64,000 nt of DNA from an uncultured Acetatifactor sp. (GTDB taxonomy: Bacteria; Bacillota; Clostridia; Lachnospirales; Lachnospiraceae): contig CAJTPH010000005.1 in NCBI GenBank assembly GCA_910578215.1, forward strand, positions 1-64,000, given 5' to 3'. Position 1 is the stretch's first letter. The number at the start of each line of letters is the position of its first letter. A program made the position numbers and the translations under genes. Positions 36,864-46,425 of this stretch are shown piece by piece. A model generated the notes under the pieces. It worked only from the letters and a program-made list of their open reading frames with translations, ran no database searches and was not told the origin of the DNA.

Positions 36864-37126
36864 AATCCTACCTCTCTGCCCAGACCCCTCATATTTGGTC
36901 GAAACCTCCAAATATGCTTATCTGCATAAAACCTCATTTTAATAATAATATGTGTGTTTCCGATTCCGGTGACTGGGTCTATTGGGCGCGTTGGGCACGC
37001 ATTCGCAGGCAGCGACGCCGTCAGAGAGGCTGCACCCTGCGCCGCTGCAAGGCATCAAAATACAATAGACAGCCCACATGCGGAATGCTATACTTAGGAG
37101 AGTGCGAAAAATCAGGAGATGAGAAA

Positions 37127-37681
37127 ATGCCCAATTTTACAAAAATGGCGATTAAAGCCACCTTTATCAAGCTTCTCAACGAGAAGCCCTTAAATCGGAT
37201 CACCGTAAAGGACATCGTAGAGGAATGCGGAGTGAACAGGAATTCCTTTTACTATCATTTTGAGGATATTCCGGCGTTGCTTGAAGAAATCGTGACGGAG
37301 GAGGCAGACCGTATCATTGCGGAGTACCCTTCCGTGGATTCCATCGAGACCTGCCTCAACGCGGCGCTGGACTTCGCAGGAAAAAACCGCCGTGCCATTA
37401 TCCATATCTACAATTCGGTGAACCGCGCTATCTATGAGCAGTATCTCTGGAAGGTCTGCCGACATGTGGTATCAGTGTACAGCGACGGTATTTTTTCGGG
37501 CAGAGATATCAGCGAATTTGATAAAGAAGTTCTGAGAGGCTCTTATGAGTGCGAATGCTTTGGTATGGTCATGCGCTGGATGGACAGCGGCATGGAGGAC
37601 GGCATGAAGGAGCGGATTTCCCGTCTCTGCGAGCTGCGCAGGGGAATGGTGGAGGAAATGACAAGGCGCTGCTCGGTATAG
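37127..37681 (+). CDS. TetR-family transcriptional regulator
   Basis: The 184-residue protein starts MPNFTKMAIKATFIKLLNEK. Its helix-turn-helix is seen in ITVKDIVEECGVNRNSFYYH, followed by FEDIPALLEEI, as in TetR proteins. The C-terminal domain would bind an unknown ligand. ATG 37127 is chosen on AGGAGATGAGAAA; an open frame extends 71 codons upstream but is Arg/Cys-rich and improbable. It is upstream of the DUF308/MMPL/secreted protein genes in the same direction, so it probably regulates that pump cluster. Confidence 0.9.
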   Translation: MPNFTKMAIKATFIKLLNEKPLNRITVKDIVEECGVNRNSFYYHFEDIPALLEEIVTEEADRIIAEYPSVDSIETCLNAALDFAGKNRRAIIHIYNSVNRAIYEQYLWKVCRHVVSVYSDGIFSGRDISEFDKEVLRGSYECECFGMVMRWMDSGMEDGMKERISRLCELRRGMVEEMTRRCSV

Positions 37682-37713
37682 GCAGAAGGCAATATAAACA
37701 GAAGGCATCTTTT

Positions 37714-37761
37714 CAGGCGCCGGACGGAATCAGTTTTTAGACAGTTTCCGCCCGGTGTCTG
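37714..37761 (+). terminator. Terminator of the TetR gene
   Basis: CAGGCGCCGGACGGAA pairs with TTCCGCCCGGTGTCTG, with a few mismatches, and is followed by TTTTTTGG. It is 33 bases after the TetR stop. Its right arm overlaps the first unit of the 29-base tandem repeat. Confidence 0.7.
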
Positions 37762-37830
37762 TTTTTTGGTCTTTTTTTATCCGGTGGCTGTTTTTTGGTC
37801 TTTTTTCTTCCGGTGCCCGATTTTTGGGCA
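37752..37830. repeat. 29-bp tandem repeat, about 2.7 copies
   Basis: Units at 37752-37780 and 37781-37809, with a degenerate third from 37810, have the form CCGGTGNCTGTTTTTTGGTC followed by a T-rich part. It lies between the TetR gene and the operon it may regulate. It looks like a duplication of the terminator arm plus T tract. Confidence 0.75.
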
Positions 37831-37912
37831 CGGAGCGAATGCTGACGGTTTTAAAGCTCTGATCTGCCTGTTATACTGACGTTACAAATTTTGGTAAAGA
37901 GAGGTGATCAAA

Positions 37913-38506
37913 ATGAAGACACGTTCTGTGACGCCCATGAAGCTTGCGAAGGCGGGGTACATCATAATGTCGGCCGTGTTCTGCGCCGTGGGTCTGCTGT
38001 TCATCCTTCTTCCCGAACTGTCCACTGTGATAATCGGACGTGCGCTGGGAACCGCGATGTTGATATTCGGAGGCATCAAGCTGGCAGGCTATTTTTCCAA
38101 GGATCTGTTCCGGCTGGCATTCCAGTATGACCTGGAATTTGGAATCCTTCTGATCGCACTGGGGCTGATCGTTCTTATACGGTCAACGGATGTGATGAAC
38201 TTCATCTTCATTGCGCTGGGAATATCCATTTTCGCAGACGGACTGTTCAAGGTACGGATTGCCCTGGAGGCAAAAGCCTTCGGCATCACAGAATGGCTGT
38301 TGATACTAATTCTGGCTATCCTCACCGGCTTCGCCGGGCTGCTGCTCGTGTTCCGTCCGGCGGAAAGCGCGAAGATACTGACCCGTCTGCTGGGCATTTC
38401 GCTGCTGGCGGAGGGAATCCTGAATCTCTGCGTGACGCTGAGCACCGTTAAGATCGTAAGGCATCAACAGCCGGATGTGCCGGAAGCAAATTACTATGAG
38501 CTGTGA
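37913..38506 (+). CDS. DUF308 (HdeD-like) membrane protein
   Basis: A 197-residue protein with six hydrophobic helices arranged in three repeated pairs, each with a G-x-x-x-x-L-x-G pattern (MSAVFCAVGLLFILLPE; GILLIALGLIVLI; LTGFAGLLLVFRPAE). This matches the DUF308/HdeD family of short membrane proteins, whose role is poorly known. The perfect ribosome site GAGAGGTGATCAAA sets the ATG at 37913. A likely -10 (TATACT at about 37871-37876) lies upstream. It begins the operon with the MMPL transporter. Confidence 0.85.
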   Translation: MKTRSVTPMKLAKAGYIIMSAVFCAVGLLFILLPELSTVIIGRALGTAMLIFGGIKLAGYFSKDLFRLAFQYDLEFGILLIALGLIVLIRSTDVMNFIFIALGISIFADGLFKVRIALEAKAFGITEWLLILILAILTGFAGLLLVFRPAESAKILTRLLGISLLAEGILNLCVTLSTVKIVRHQQPDVPEANYYEL

Positions 38507-38550
38507 CCGTATAAGCTTAAAGCAAGTATAAAAGAAAGGATGATACGACA

Positions 38551-40656
38551 ATGAATTTTGCAAAAGCCGTGGTGAAATACCGCATACCGATTCTTATTCT
38601 GGCGCTTGTGCTGTCAGTGCCCGCATTCTTCGGCATGGCGGGTACGAGAATCAATTATGACATGCTGGACTATCTGCCGGAGGACATGGATACCGTAACA
38701 GGGCAGAAAGTGCTGATGGACGAATTTGGCAAGGGGGCTTTTTCCTTTATTATTGTGGAGGATATGCCTGTAAAGGATGTTGCGGCGCTGAAAGAAAAAA
38801 TAGAAAACGTGGAGCATGTGGATTCCGTGGTCTGGTACGATTCCCTTATGGATATCTCGGTTCCCATGGAGCTTCTTCCCGACAGGATTTACAGGGAATT
38901 CAATACGGACCACTCTACCATGATGGCGGTATTCTTTGACAGCTCTACCTCCGCGGACATTACAATGGACGCCATCCGCCAGATCCGCTCCATCTGTGGA
39001 AAGCAGTGCTATGTGTCGGGAATGTCCGCGCTGGTGACGGACTTAAAGGACCTCTGTGAAAATGAGGAGCCTGTCTATGTGGGGATTGCGGTGGCGCTTG
39101 CATGCGCGGCAATGCTGCTTCTTCTGGACAGCTTTCTGGTTCCATTTGTCTTTCTTGCCTCCATCGGAATCATGATTCTGTTAAACATGGGTACCAATTA
39201 CTTCCTGGGCGAAATCTCCTATATCACCAAGGCCCTGTCTGCCGTGCTGCAGCTTGCCGTAACCATGGATTACTCCATTTTCCTCTGGCACAGCTACAAC
39301 GAGCAGCGGAGAAAACATGACAATATCAATGACGCCATGGCGGCGGCTGTAAAAGAGACTCTGACCAGCGTCCTGGGCAGCTCTATCACCACCGTTGCCG
39401 GGTTCATCGCCCTGTGCTTCATGTCCTTTACCATGGGCCGTGATCTGGGAATCGTCATGGCAAAGGGAGTCCTGCTGGGTGTGCTGGGCTGTGTAACGGT
39501 GCTGCCCGCCATGATTCTGGTACTGGATAAACCGCTTCAGAAGACAAAACACAAAGCGCTGATTCCCAATATGGGACGGTTTGCGGAGCGCACGATAAAG
39601 ATATTTCCGGTCTTTCTGGCAATTTTCGCGCTGTTGGTTCCGCCCGCTTATTACGGATACAAAAAGACCGCCAACGAGGTCTATTACGATATGGGCGAAT
39701 GCCTGCCCAAGGATATGGCATATGTCATTGCCAACTCCAAGCTCCGGGAGGATTTCAATATAGCCTCCACTCATATGCTGCTGTTGGACGCAGGGCTTGA
39801 CCCGAAAGCTGTCAGAAGCATGATAGACGAGATGGAGGATGTGGAGGGCGTGAAATACGTGCTGGGTCTTAAGTCCGTTATGGGAGCCAGCATCCCGGAG
39901 GAGATCCTTCCGGCATCCATTAAGGATATACTGAAAAGCGACAATTGGGAGCTGATGCTCATTAATTCCGAGTACAATGTTGCGGGCGACGAGGTAAATG
40001 CGCAGATAAACGAGCTGAACGCCATTCTGAAAAGATACGACAGGGGCGGAATGCTCATCGGGGAAGCGCCCTGCATGAAGGATATGATAGAAACCACCGA
40101 CCACGATTTTAAGGTTGTCAACGCAGTGTCCATCCTTGCGATTTTCGTCATAATCGCCTTGGTGGAAAAAAGCATATCCCTTCCCTTTATCCTGATTTCC
40201 GTAATCGAGCTTGCCATCTTCGTCAACTTGGGGCTGCCTCACTATATGGGACAGAGCCTGCCCTTTATCGCTCCTATCTGTATCAGTACCATACAGCTTG
40301 GCGCAACCGTGGATTATGCCATCCTTATGACCACCCGGTACAAGGAGGAACGCATCGGCGGAAAAAATAAGAAAAAGGCTGTAGGCACAGCACTCGCAGC
40401 ATCCGTGCCGTCCATTCTGGTGTCCGGCACAGGGCTGTTCGCGGCAACCTTCGGAGTGGCGGTATATTCCAATATCGACATAATCAGCTCCATGTGTATG
40501 CTGATGGCAAGGGGAGCCGTGGTGAGCATGCTTTCCGTGACCTTTGTCCTGCCGGCGCTGCTTCTGCTCTGCGACGGTCTGATCCGCGCCACTACGTTTG
40601 GTATGAAGCAACTAGAGAAATCTGAAAACAAGAAAATGGAGGTAAGAGTATCATGA
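38551..40656 (+). CDS. MMPL/RND-family transporter
   Basis: 701 residues with two repeated halves, each a membrane helix, a large extracytoplasmic domain (about 30-180 and 370-520) and a bundle of five helices (about 185-330 and 540-680). Conserved proton-relay-type motifs AVTMDYSIFLWHSY and GATVDYAILMTTRYKEE are at equivalent places in both halves, as in MMPL/SecDF-like pumps. The pump would move lipids or hydrophobic compounds across the membrane. It overlaps the secreted protein gene by four bases (ATGA), a sign of coupling. Confidence 0.9.
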   Translation: MNFAKAVVKYRIPILILALVLSVPAFFGMAGTRINYDMLDYLPEDMDTVTGQKVLMDEFGKGAFSFIIVEDMPVKDVAALKEKIENVEHVDSVVWYDSLMDISVPMELLPDRIYREFNTDHSTMMAVFFDSSTSADITMDAIRQIRSICGKQCYVSGMSALVTDLKDLCENEEPVYVGIAVALACAAMLLLLDSFLVPFVFLASIGIMILLNMGTNYFLGEISYITKALSAVLQLAVTMDYSIFLWHSYNEQRRKHDNINDAMAAAVKETLTSVLGSSITTVAGFIALCFMSFTMGRDLGIVMAKGVLLGVLGCVTVLPAMILVLDKPLQKTKHKALIPNMGRFAERTIKIFPVFLAIFALLVPPAYYGYKKTANEVYYDMGECLPKDMAYVIANSKLREDFNIASTHMLLLDAGLDPKAVRSMIDEMEDVEGVKYVLGLKSVMGASIPEEILPASIKDILKSDNWELMLINSEYNVAGDEVNAQINELNAILKRYDRGGMLIGEAPCMKDMIETTDHDFKVVNAVSILAIFVIIALVEKSISLPFILISVIELAIFVNLGLPHYMGQSLPFIAPICISTIQLGATVDYAILMTTRYKEERIGGKNKKKAVGTALAASVPSILVSGTGLFAATFGVAVYSNIDIISSMCMLMARGAVVSMLSVTFVLPALLLLCDGLIRATTFGMKQLEKSENKKMEVRVS

Positions 40657-42410
40657 AACTGACAAATCATGCAAATATTGAAAACAAATCATTTTATGGA
40701 AATAGGAAAATACCTGAAAATAAAATTTTCTGTACAATCAGAACATGGAAAAAAGCCGCAGCATCGGCATTATGCTCCGCTTTGCTCTGCAGCGGATTCG
40801 GGCAGCCGCTCTGCGCGCTGGCGGCGGAGCCCGCGCAGGAGGAGCCGTTCAAGAAAGAGACCGTCTATATCCTGGCCGACCCGGAGGGAAGCGTCGGGAA
40901 AATCATCGTAAGCGACTGGCTGAAAAATCCTTCCGGCGAAAATACCATTATAGACCGTTCGACGCTGACGAATGTGGAAAACGTCAAGGGTGAGGAAAAG
41001 TTCACCCTTGGAGCAGACCAGGCAATCGTCTGGAGCGCCGGGGGCAACGACATATACTACCAGGGAAGCACAGATAAGGAGCTGCCCGTAGGCGTGTCCG
41101 TCACCTATACGCTGGACGGAAAAAAGGTCGCACCCGAAGATCTTGCAGGCAGGAGCGGGAAACTGACGATCCGCTATGAGTATGACAACAGAGCGTATGA
41201 ATATGCGCAGATAAACGGCGTAAAGACGAAAATTTATGTGCCCTTTATGGCACTGACGGGAATGAACCTGGATGACGAGGTTTTCTCAAATGTGGAGGTG
41301 ACAAGGGGCGAGCTGATAAACGACGGAAGGATGACCTTTGCCGTTGGCCCGGCTTTCCCCGGGCTGCAGGAGAATCTGGGCATTCATACGGATGATCTGG
41401 ACATTCCGGACAGCATTGAGATTACGGCGGACGTGAAAAATTATAAGTCAGGAATTGCTTTCACCATTATCACTAATGAACTTTTTAGCCGAAGCGAAGG
41501 GGGCGAGACGGATTCCATGGAGGATTTAAAGAATCCTCTGGGCGATCTGACTAATGCCACAAAGCAGCTTAAGGACGGTTCTTCCCAGCTTTATGAGGGT
41601 CTGTGCGCACTGCTGGAAAAATCCGGTGAATTGGGAGAGGGCATTGATAAGCTGTGCTCCGGAGCCGGCGCGCTGCAGACAGGCGCGGAAGGCTTGAATG
41701 ACGGGGCGGCAAAGCTGCACACGGGCGCCGAAACCCTTCAGTCAGGCCTGAATGCCCTTGCCTCCAGCAACGATCAGCTAAACGGCGGGGCAAGGCAGGT
41801 CTTCGAGACGCTGCTTGCCGCGGCACAGACACAGCTTTCTGCACAGATGTCTCCTCTCGGCATAAGCCTGCCAGACATGACCATAGATAATTACGCGGAC
41901 GTGCTAAACGGTATCATGAACGCTCTGCCTCCCCAGTCGGAGGGCGTACAGGCGGTGTCAGCCCTGAAAGCATCCCTGGACAGCTACCATACCTTTTACT
42001 GCGGGCTGCAGTCCTACACCGCAGGCGTAAGCCAGGCTGCCGCAGGCGCAGGAGCCCTGAAAACCGGTACGGATGAGCTGAAAAACGGCGCCGGAAGGCT
42101 TTCGGCGGGAATGACGGAGCTGCAAAACGGTCTGCAGTCCCTGCAAGCCTCCGTTCCCGCGTTAACGGACGGCGTCACGCAGCTTCGGGACGGAGCCAAA
42201 AGACTTTCTGAGGGCATAAATGAGCTTGACGAAAAGACGGCACAAAAGCTGGCTGAGGCCATGAAAGGAAATCCCGATGAGCTGGCGGATAGACTGCGGG
42301 CAATCTCAGACGCCTCAAAGCGCTATCGATCCTTCTCCGGTATCAGCGACGATATGGGCGGCTGCGTAAAGTTTATTTACCGGATCGATGCCATTGACAG
42401 CGAAAGGTAA
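40653..42410 (+). CDS. Secreted alanine/glycine heptad-repeat protein (YhgE-like) partner of the MMPL pump
   Basis: A 585-residue exported protein. Its signal segment (about 33-58, AAASALCSALLCSGFGQPLC then ALAAEPAQ) follows a long hydrophilic start. Residues 60-290 form a mixed domain, and 290-540 carry many repeats of the type L-x-x-G-A-x-x-L-x-x-G (GAGALQTGAEGLNDGAAKLH; LKTGTDELKNGAGRLSAGMT), predicting long antiparallel helices as in YhgE/Pip extracellular regions. There is no C-terminal membrane helix. The start codon overlaps the pump stop codon, so the protein probably acts as its external extension. Confidence 0.8.
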   Translation: MKLTNHANIENKSFYGNRKIPENKIFCTIRTWKKAAASALCSALLCSGFGQPLCALAAEPAQEEPFKKETVYILADPEGSVGKIIVSDWLKNPSGENTIIDRSTLTNVENVKGEEKFTLGADQAIVWSAGGNDIYYQGSTDKELPVGVSVTYTLDGKKVAPEDLAGRSGKLTIRYEYDNRAYEYAQINGVKTKIYVPFMALTGMNLDDEVFSNVEVTRGELINDGRMTFAVGPAFPGLQENLGIHTDDLDIPDSIEITADVKNYKSGIAFTIITNELFSRSEGGETDSMEDLKNPLGDLTNATKQLKDGSSQLYEGLCALLEKSGELGEGIDKLCSGAGALQTGAEGLNDGAAKLHTGAETLQSGLNALASSNDQLNGGARQVFETLLAAAQTQLSAQMSPLGISLPDMTIDNYADVLNGIMNALPPQSEGVQAVSALKASLDSYHTFYCGLQSYTAGVSQAAAGAGALKTGTDELKNGAGRLSAGMTELQNGLQSLQASVPALTDGVTQLRDGAKRLSEGINELDEKTAQKLAEAMKGNPDELADRLRAISDASKRYRSFSGISDDMGGCVKFIYRIDAIDSER

Positions 42411-42441
42411 GCTGGGCGGGTAAGGGCTTTGCACCCGATTT

Positions 42442-42474
42442 ACAGCCCCTGCCCCTGTCGGGACAAGGGGCTGT
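42442..42474. terminator. Terminator-like hairpin between convergent genes
   Basis: ACAGCCCCT and AGGGGCTGT pair with a 15-base loop. It lies between the convergent secreted protein (+) and DHH protein (-) genes, only 6 bases from the stop of the latter. The flanking T run is weak. Confidence 0.55.
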
Positions 42475-42479
42475 CGCTC

Positions 42480-43406
42480 TCAGCCGTTGGCCATCCCGCA
42501 AAGCTCCTCCAGCATCCTGGGAAGCTCTGTCTCCATGTTCTCGTCCGTGAACTGGCAGGTGCCCACCTTTTTATGTCCTCCGCCGTTGTATTTCAGCATC
42601 AGGCTTCCAACATTCACATCCGAGGTCTTGTTTATAATGCTGTACCCTACTGCGGCGGAACAGCCCCTGCCGCCCTTGCCGCTCACGATCCACGCGGAGA
42701 TATTCTGTTCCGGATACATGCTGTATATCATGAAGCGGTTGCCCGTATAGATCGGATCTACCCCTCTCAGATCGGAAATAATGACATTCCCCTCCACTCT
42801 CGTATACTTCGCCACCATTTCCTTAAATTTCTCCGTCTGCTCATTGTACACCTCGATGCGCTCCTGTACGTCAGACAGGGCAAGAATCTGCTCCGTGGTC
42901 ATGGTACGGCAGGCCTCCATCAGCTTTTCCATCAACAGATAATTGGGAATGGTAAACTGCCTCCATCTTCCCAGCCCCGTCCTGGGGTCCATCAAAAACC
43001 CTACCAGAATCCATCCCTTGGGATTCATGATCTCGTCGACGGTAAGATTGCCCGAATCCACCTTATCCACCGCCTCCATCAGTTCGTCGAACTGGGGAAA
43101 ACGCTCTCTCCCGCCATAATATTCATAGATAATCCTGGCACAGGACGGGGTAATCCGGCTTTCGCCCTTGTACCTTCCCTGAAGCTGCAGCCTCTCATGT
43201 TCGCTGGAATGGTGGTCAAACCACAGCCCGCAGCCCTCCACAAACGGCACGTTTGCCAGACAGTCATTTTCATTTATCTCTATCAGACCATCCTGCAGAT
43301 CCTTTGGATGCGCAAACTTCCAGCTGTCAATAATGCCTACCTCCAGGAGAAGCGCACCGCAGGCAAGACCATCAAAATCCGAACGTGTCACCAATCTCAC
43401 AATCAT
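42480..43406 (-). CDS. DHH-family phosphoesterase
   Basis: This 308-residue protein starts MIVRLVTRSDFDGLACGALL (motif I, D-x-D). It has GLWFDHHSSE (DHH motif, about residue 64-68), DKVDSGNL (motif IV) and a DHHA1-type end, YNGGGHKKVGTCQF. These belong to manganese-dependent phosphoesterases. The substrate could be short oligonucleotides, cyclic dinucleotide products or polyphosphate. A perfect palindrome lies 43 bases upstream of the start. Gene order gives no pathway. Confidence 0.87.
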   Translation of the reverse strand: MIVRLVTRSDFDGLACGALLLEVGIIDSWKFAHPKDLQDGLIEINENDCLANVPFVEGCGLWFDHHSSEHERLQLQGRYKGESRITPSCARIIYEYYGGRERFPQFDELMEAVDKVDSGNLTVDEIMNPKGWILVGFLMDPRTGLGRWRQFTIPNYLLMEKLMEACRTMTTEQILALSDVQERIEVYNEQTEKFKEMVAKYTRVEGNVIISDLRGVDPIYTGNRFMIYSMYPEQNISAWIVSGKGGRGCSAAVGYSIINKTSDVNVGSLMLKYNGGGHKKVGTCQFTDENMETELPRMLEELCGMANG

Positions 43407-43448
43407 ATCCTCCTATTTTTAGTTTCCTCTTGCGGGAATTTCCCTCCA

Positions 43449-43469
43449 AGTGTGTACCTTGTACACACT
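43449..43469. promoter_or_regulatory. Palindrome upstream of the DHH gene
   Basis: AGTGTGTAC-CTT-GTACACACT is a perfect 9-base inverted repeat with a 3-base centre, 43 bases upstream of the start at 43406. It may be an operator or a small hairpin in the leader. In the 339-base gap 43407-43745 nothing else stands out, except an AT-rich promoter-like run (ATATATATA) ahead of the GGDEF gene. Confidence 0.45.
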
Positions 43470-43745
43470 GCGCCTCATTTTCGAGACTATATATTCAAGA
43501 ATACTCGGTAATAAGTGTATCATATTTTTTCCAAATATTCTATACCTCATTTCCGTTTTTTCCAGAAGAACGGAAGCGGTATTCTGCAGCTTGACAGACT
43601 GTCCAAACCGCCGCAAACATGCGTGAGGCACACCCGTCCCACACCGCCGCGCTCCATGCGTGTTATCATAAACAAGTGTATAACCGCTATAGACAAACGC
43701 ATTCAAACTATGTTAAATTAATATATATACACGAGAGGTGAAAAA

Positions 43746-45116
43746 ATGATGAAGGCATGTACATTCCAGGATATATTTAACGAAAACGTTCTTCAAAAGC
43801 TGACCGATGCCCTGTCTGTGTCCTTAAGGGCAAACATACGCCTGTGTCGTGATATTTCCGCCCTCACCGACAGCGATATAAAAATTATTCTGGGGGAGGC
43901 GCCTGTGGCAGGGTTTATCGTGGAAGCTCCTGCGGCGGACGCGCCGCTTTCCCCTGAACATATTGAGGATGTGCGGACTGCCCTGGTGCTGCTGGCCGAG
44001 CAGCTTTCGCAGCTTGGCTATCAGACTTTATATCTGAAATCCCTGGTAAACTCTCTTGAGGACCAGGAAGCGCTGCATCGGAAGGAGCGCAGCCTCCTGA
44101 AGGACATGGCCGAGAAGGATTATCTCACCGGACTGTTTAACCACCGGAAATTTGAGGAGGCAATGGAGCAATACTCAAAAAGAACCGATCTGAGCATATG
44201 CATCATATCTGCGGACGCAAATTTCCTGAAGCTGACCAACGATATTTTCGGGCACGAATCCGGGGATATCATGCTGAAAAAGATTGCAGGCATCATGTCC
44301 AAGCTGGCTAGAAAGGGATGGATCGTCGCCCGCTGCGGCGGGGATGAATTCCGTGTCCTTCTGCCCGACACCAAGCTGATTTCCGCCATGGATTACTGCC
44401 GCAGGGTAGCTCACAACTGCAAAAACGAGCACGGCTATGCGTTCCCGCTCTCAATCGCTTTGGGCGTCGCCGAATGGCAAAGCGACAGGGAGACCCTGCA
44501 GGAATGCTTTACCCGGGCCGACGAAAAAATGTACCAGAACAAAGCCGAATTGAAAAAGGAGCTGCATCTTCCGGATTATATTTTGGAAAGGCTTTATGAC
44601 AGACAGATACTTAATGAAGATATTCTGAGATTTTCCATTCAGGTGGCAGGCGAATTTTCAAGGTATCTGAGGCTTCCCGAGTCCCAGGTCCAAAAAATCA
44701 CCCTTGCGGCGCGCTACGAGGATATCGGTATGGCGCAGCTTCCCGATTGCTTTATGATCCGCGGCCAGTCCAAGACCCTGGAGGAGCAGCAAATGCTGCA
44801 GGGGCATGTCACCCGGGGCTACGACATGGCAAGGCAGTTTGAGGAGCTGTATCAGATTGCGGATATTATACTTTGCTGTCATGAGAACTGGGCGGGCAAC
44901 AGCTACCCCAGGCAGCTCAAGGGAAAAGAGATTCCCCTTGAGGCAAGGATTATCCGAATCGCAAACAACTACTGTTACTGGGTAGTCCCCACTGCCTTCG
45001 GCACCTCTCTTTCAAAGGGAGCCGCCAGAGAGCGCCTTGTCAAGTACAGCGGGGACATGTACGACCCGGAATTGGTAGAAAAATTTATACGGTTTGCAGA
45101 TAAAAACGGCTATTGA
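43746..45116 (+). CDS. GGDEF diguanylate cyclase with degenerate HD-GYP domain
   Basis: The 456-residue protein has an N-terminal helical region (1-120), a GGDEF domain with KDYLTGLFNHRKF at its start and intact GGDEF at residues 198-202, and a C-terminal HD-GYP-like domain. In the latter the catalytic HD is replaced (AARYEDIGMAQLP, 321-333), and HHExWxGxGYP appears as CHENWAGNSYP (378-388), so phosphodiesterase activity is doubtful. GGDEF could make cyclic di-GMP. There is no membrane segment. GAGAGGTGAAAAA precedes ATGATG, leaving two possible starts three bases apart. Confidence 0.88.
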   Translation: MMKACTFQDIFNENVLQKLTDALSVSLRANIRLCRDISALTDSDIKIILGEAPVAGFIVEAPAADAPLSPEHIEDVRTALVLLAEQLSQLGYQTLYLKSLVNSLEDQEALHRKERSLLKDMAEKDYLTGLFNHRKFEEAMEQYSKRTDLSICIISADANFLKLTNDIFGHESGDIMLKKIAGIMSKLARKGWIVARCGGDEFRVLLPDTKLISAMDYCRRVAHNCKNEHGYAFPLSIALGVAEWQSDRETLQECFTRADEKMYQNKAELKKELHLPDYILERLYDRQILNEDILRFSIQVAGEFSRYLRLPESQVQKITLAARYEDIGMAQLPDCFMIRGQSKTLEEQQMLQGHVTRGYDMARQFEELYQIADIILCCHENWAGNSYPRQLKGKEIPLEARIIRIANNYCYWVVPTAFGTSLSKGAARERLVKYSGDMYDPELVEKFIRFADKNGY

Positions 45117-45161
45117 AAAGGCTGTCTATTGCAAAACGCTTTAATTAATGTACTTCCTACG

Positions 45162-46412
45162 TCAACGGCTCTTTTTAAGGTCCTTCAGCGCCGTGCCCAG
45201 CTTGATGGGATTTCCGTATCTCAGAGTTCCCATGCGATAGATCTTCGCGCCCAGCCAGCCTGCGCCCAGAGTGGAGAGCACCAATAACACGAAGGATAAG
45301 ATAATTTCCCAGAGCGCCACAGTACCCATGGCAATGCGCGCAAACATGGTGCTGTAAGAGCTGAAGGGCAGGAAGGATAATATCTTGATAACGGTTCCGT
45401 CAATGTTTGACAGCTGTATCAGAGAGAAGAAATACACACCCATAATAACAAGCATCAGACCCGAAACGCTCTTGCTGATATCCTCGGTCTTGCTGACAAG
45501 GGCTCCCATAGCGCCATAGAGGAACGCATAGAACAAATAACCGCCGATTCCAAAGAACACAAAGGCAATCAGCACCTGAGCCGGAATGTGGAAGAACATG
45601 TCAAGCATGCCGCCCCACTGCTCCCTGTTTGCCTGATAGGAAAGCAGGGTCGCTCCCAGTATCATCCCCATCTGGAACAGACCGCCGACCGCTCCCGCAA
45701 TCACCTTGCCGAACAGAAGGCTGTTCGGTGTTGTGCTGGTTACCAGCACCTCAATGGCACGGTTGCTTTTCTCACTGGTGACGGATACCGCAATCATCTG
45801 CCCATAGTATACAATAAGCATAAAGACGATAATAACAAGCCCGTAGCAGTACCAATAATTGCTTCCGGAATCCTTATTGAGAATCTGTTCCGTCACTTCG
45901 ATGGGCACCTCATAGGCTGCCGTCAGCTCATTGAAATCCAATCCCTTCTGCGCGCAGTAATCCATGCGGTAGAACTGCTGCATCGCCAGGTTGAACACCG
46001 CCGTATTGCGGTCAGTCATTGCCTTGTTAAACACATAGTACTCATAGCTGGCCGGTCCGGTCACCACAAAGCCTGCCTCATAGCCTGCCTGGACAGCGGT
46101 CTCCAGCTCCTCCACACTCTCCAACCTGTGCCAAATGCTGTTGGGAAACATCTGGAGAAGAACCTCCTCACGTACGACTCCCGCCAGATCCACATAGCCA
46201 TAGCCGGTCTTATCCTGGCCGGGCTCCTGCTCTGTCGCTTCCTCCCCGCCGCCCACTACCTTCACGCCGGTAAAGTCGGACATATCCACAAAACGGGGCA
46301 GGAACAATAAGGCTGCCCCCAGTACAGCCAGCAAAAACGTCAGAATCATAAACGTTTTATTGCTGAAATACTCCTTTAACTCATATTTTAAAACAATGCT
46401 GAATTTCTTCAT
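45162..46412 (-). CDS. ABC-2 permease, NatB-like
   Basis: A 416-residue membrane protein: N-terminal helix (MILTFLLAVLGAALLFLP), an extracellular domain of about 150 residues, then six helices (about 190-400), with conserved VTSEKSNRAIEVLVTS and FLYGAMGALVSKTEDISKSV. This is the NatB/YhaP pattern of ABC-2 exporters for Na+ or other unknown substrates. GGAGGAATAAAA lies upstream, after a GTGCGC hairpin. Its ATPase gene is upstream with 109 bases between, in which three hairpins lie. Confidence 0.88.
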   Translation of the reverse strand: MKKFSIVLKYELKEYFSNKTFMILTFLLAVLGAALLFLPRFVDMSDFTGVKVVGGGEEATEQEPGQDKTGYGYVDLAGVVREEVLLQMFPNSIWHRLESVEELETAVQAGYEAGFVVTGPASYEYYVFNKAMTDRNTAVFNLAMQQFYRMDYCAQKGLDFNELTAAYEVPIEVTEQILNKDSGSNYWYCYGLVIIVFMLIVYYGQMIAVSVTSEKSNRAIEVLVTSTTPNSLLFGKVIAGAVGGLFQMGMILGATLLSYQANREQWGGMLDMFFHIPAQVLIAFVFFGIGGYLFYAFLYGAMGALVSKTEDISKSVSGLMLVIMGVYFFSLIQLSNIDGTVIKILSFLPFSSYSTMFARIAMGTVALWEIILSFVLLVLSTLGAGWLGAKIYRMGTLRYGNPIKLGTALKDLKKSR

Positions 46413-46425
46413 TTTTATTCCTCCC

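Noticed and set aside
39181..40611. 476-codon open frame antisense to the MMPL gene
   Set aside because: It is His/Gly/Asp-rich, has no known motif and mirrors the codon use of the clear MMPL gene; it is a shadow frame.
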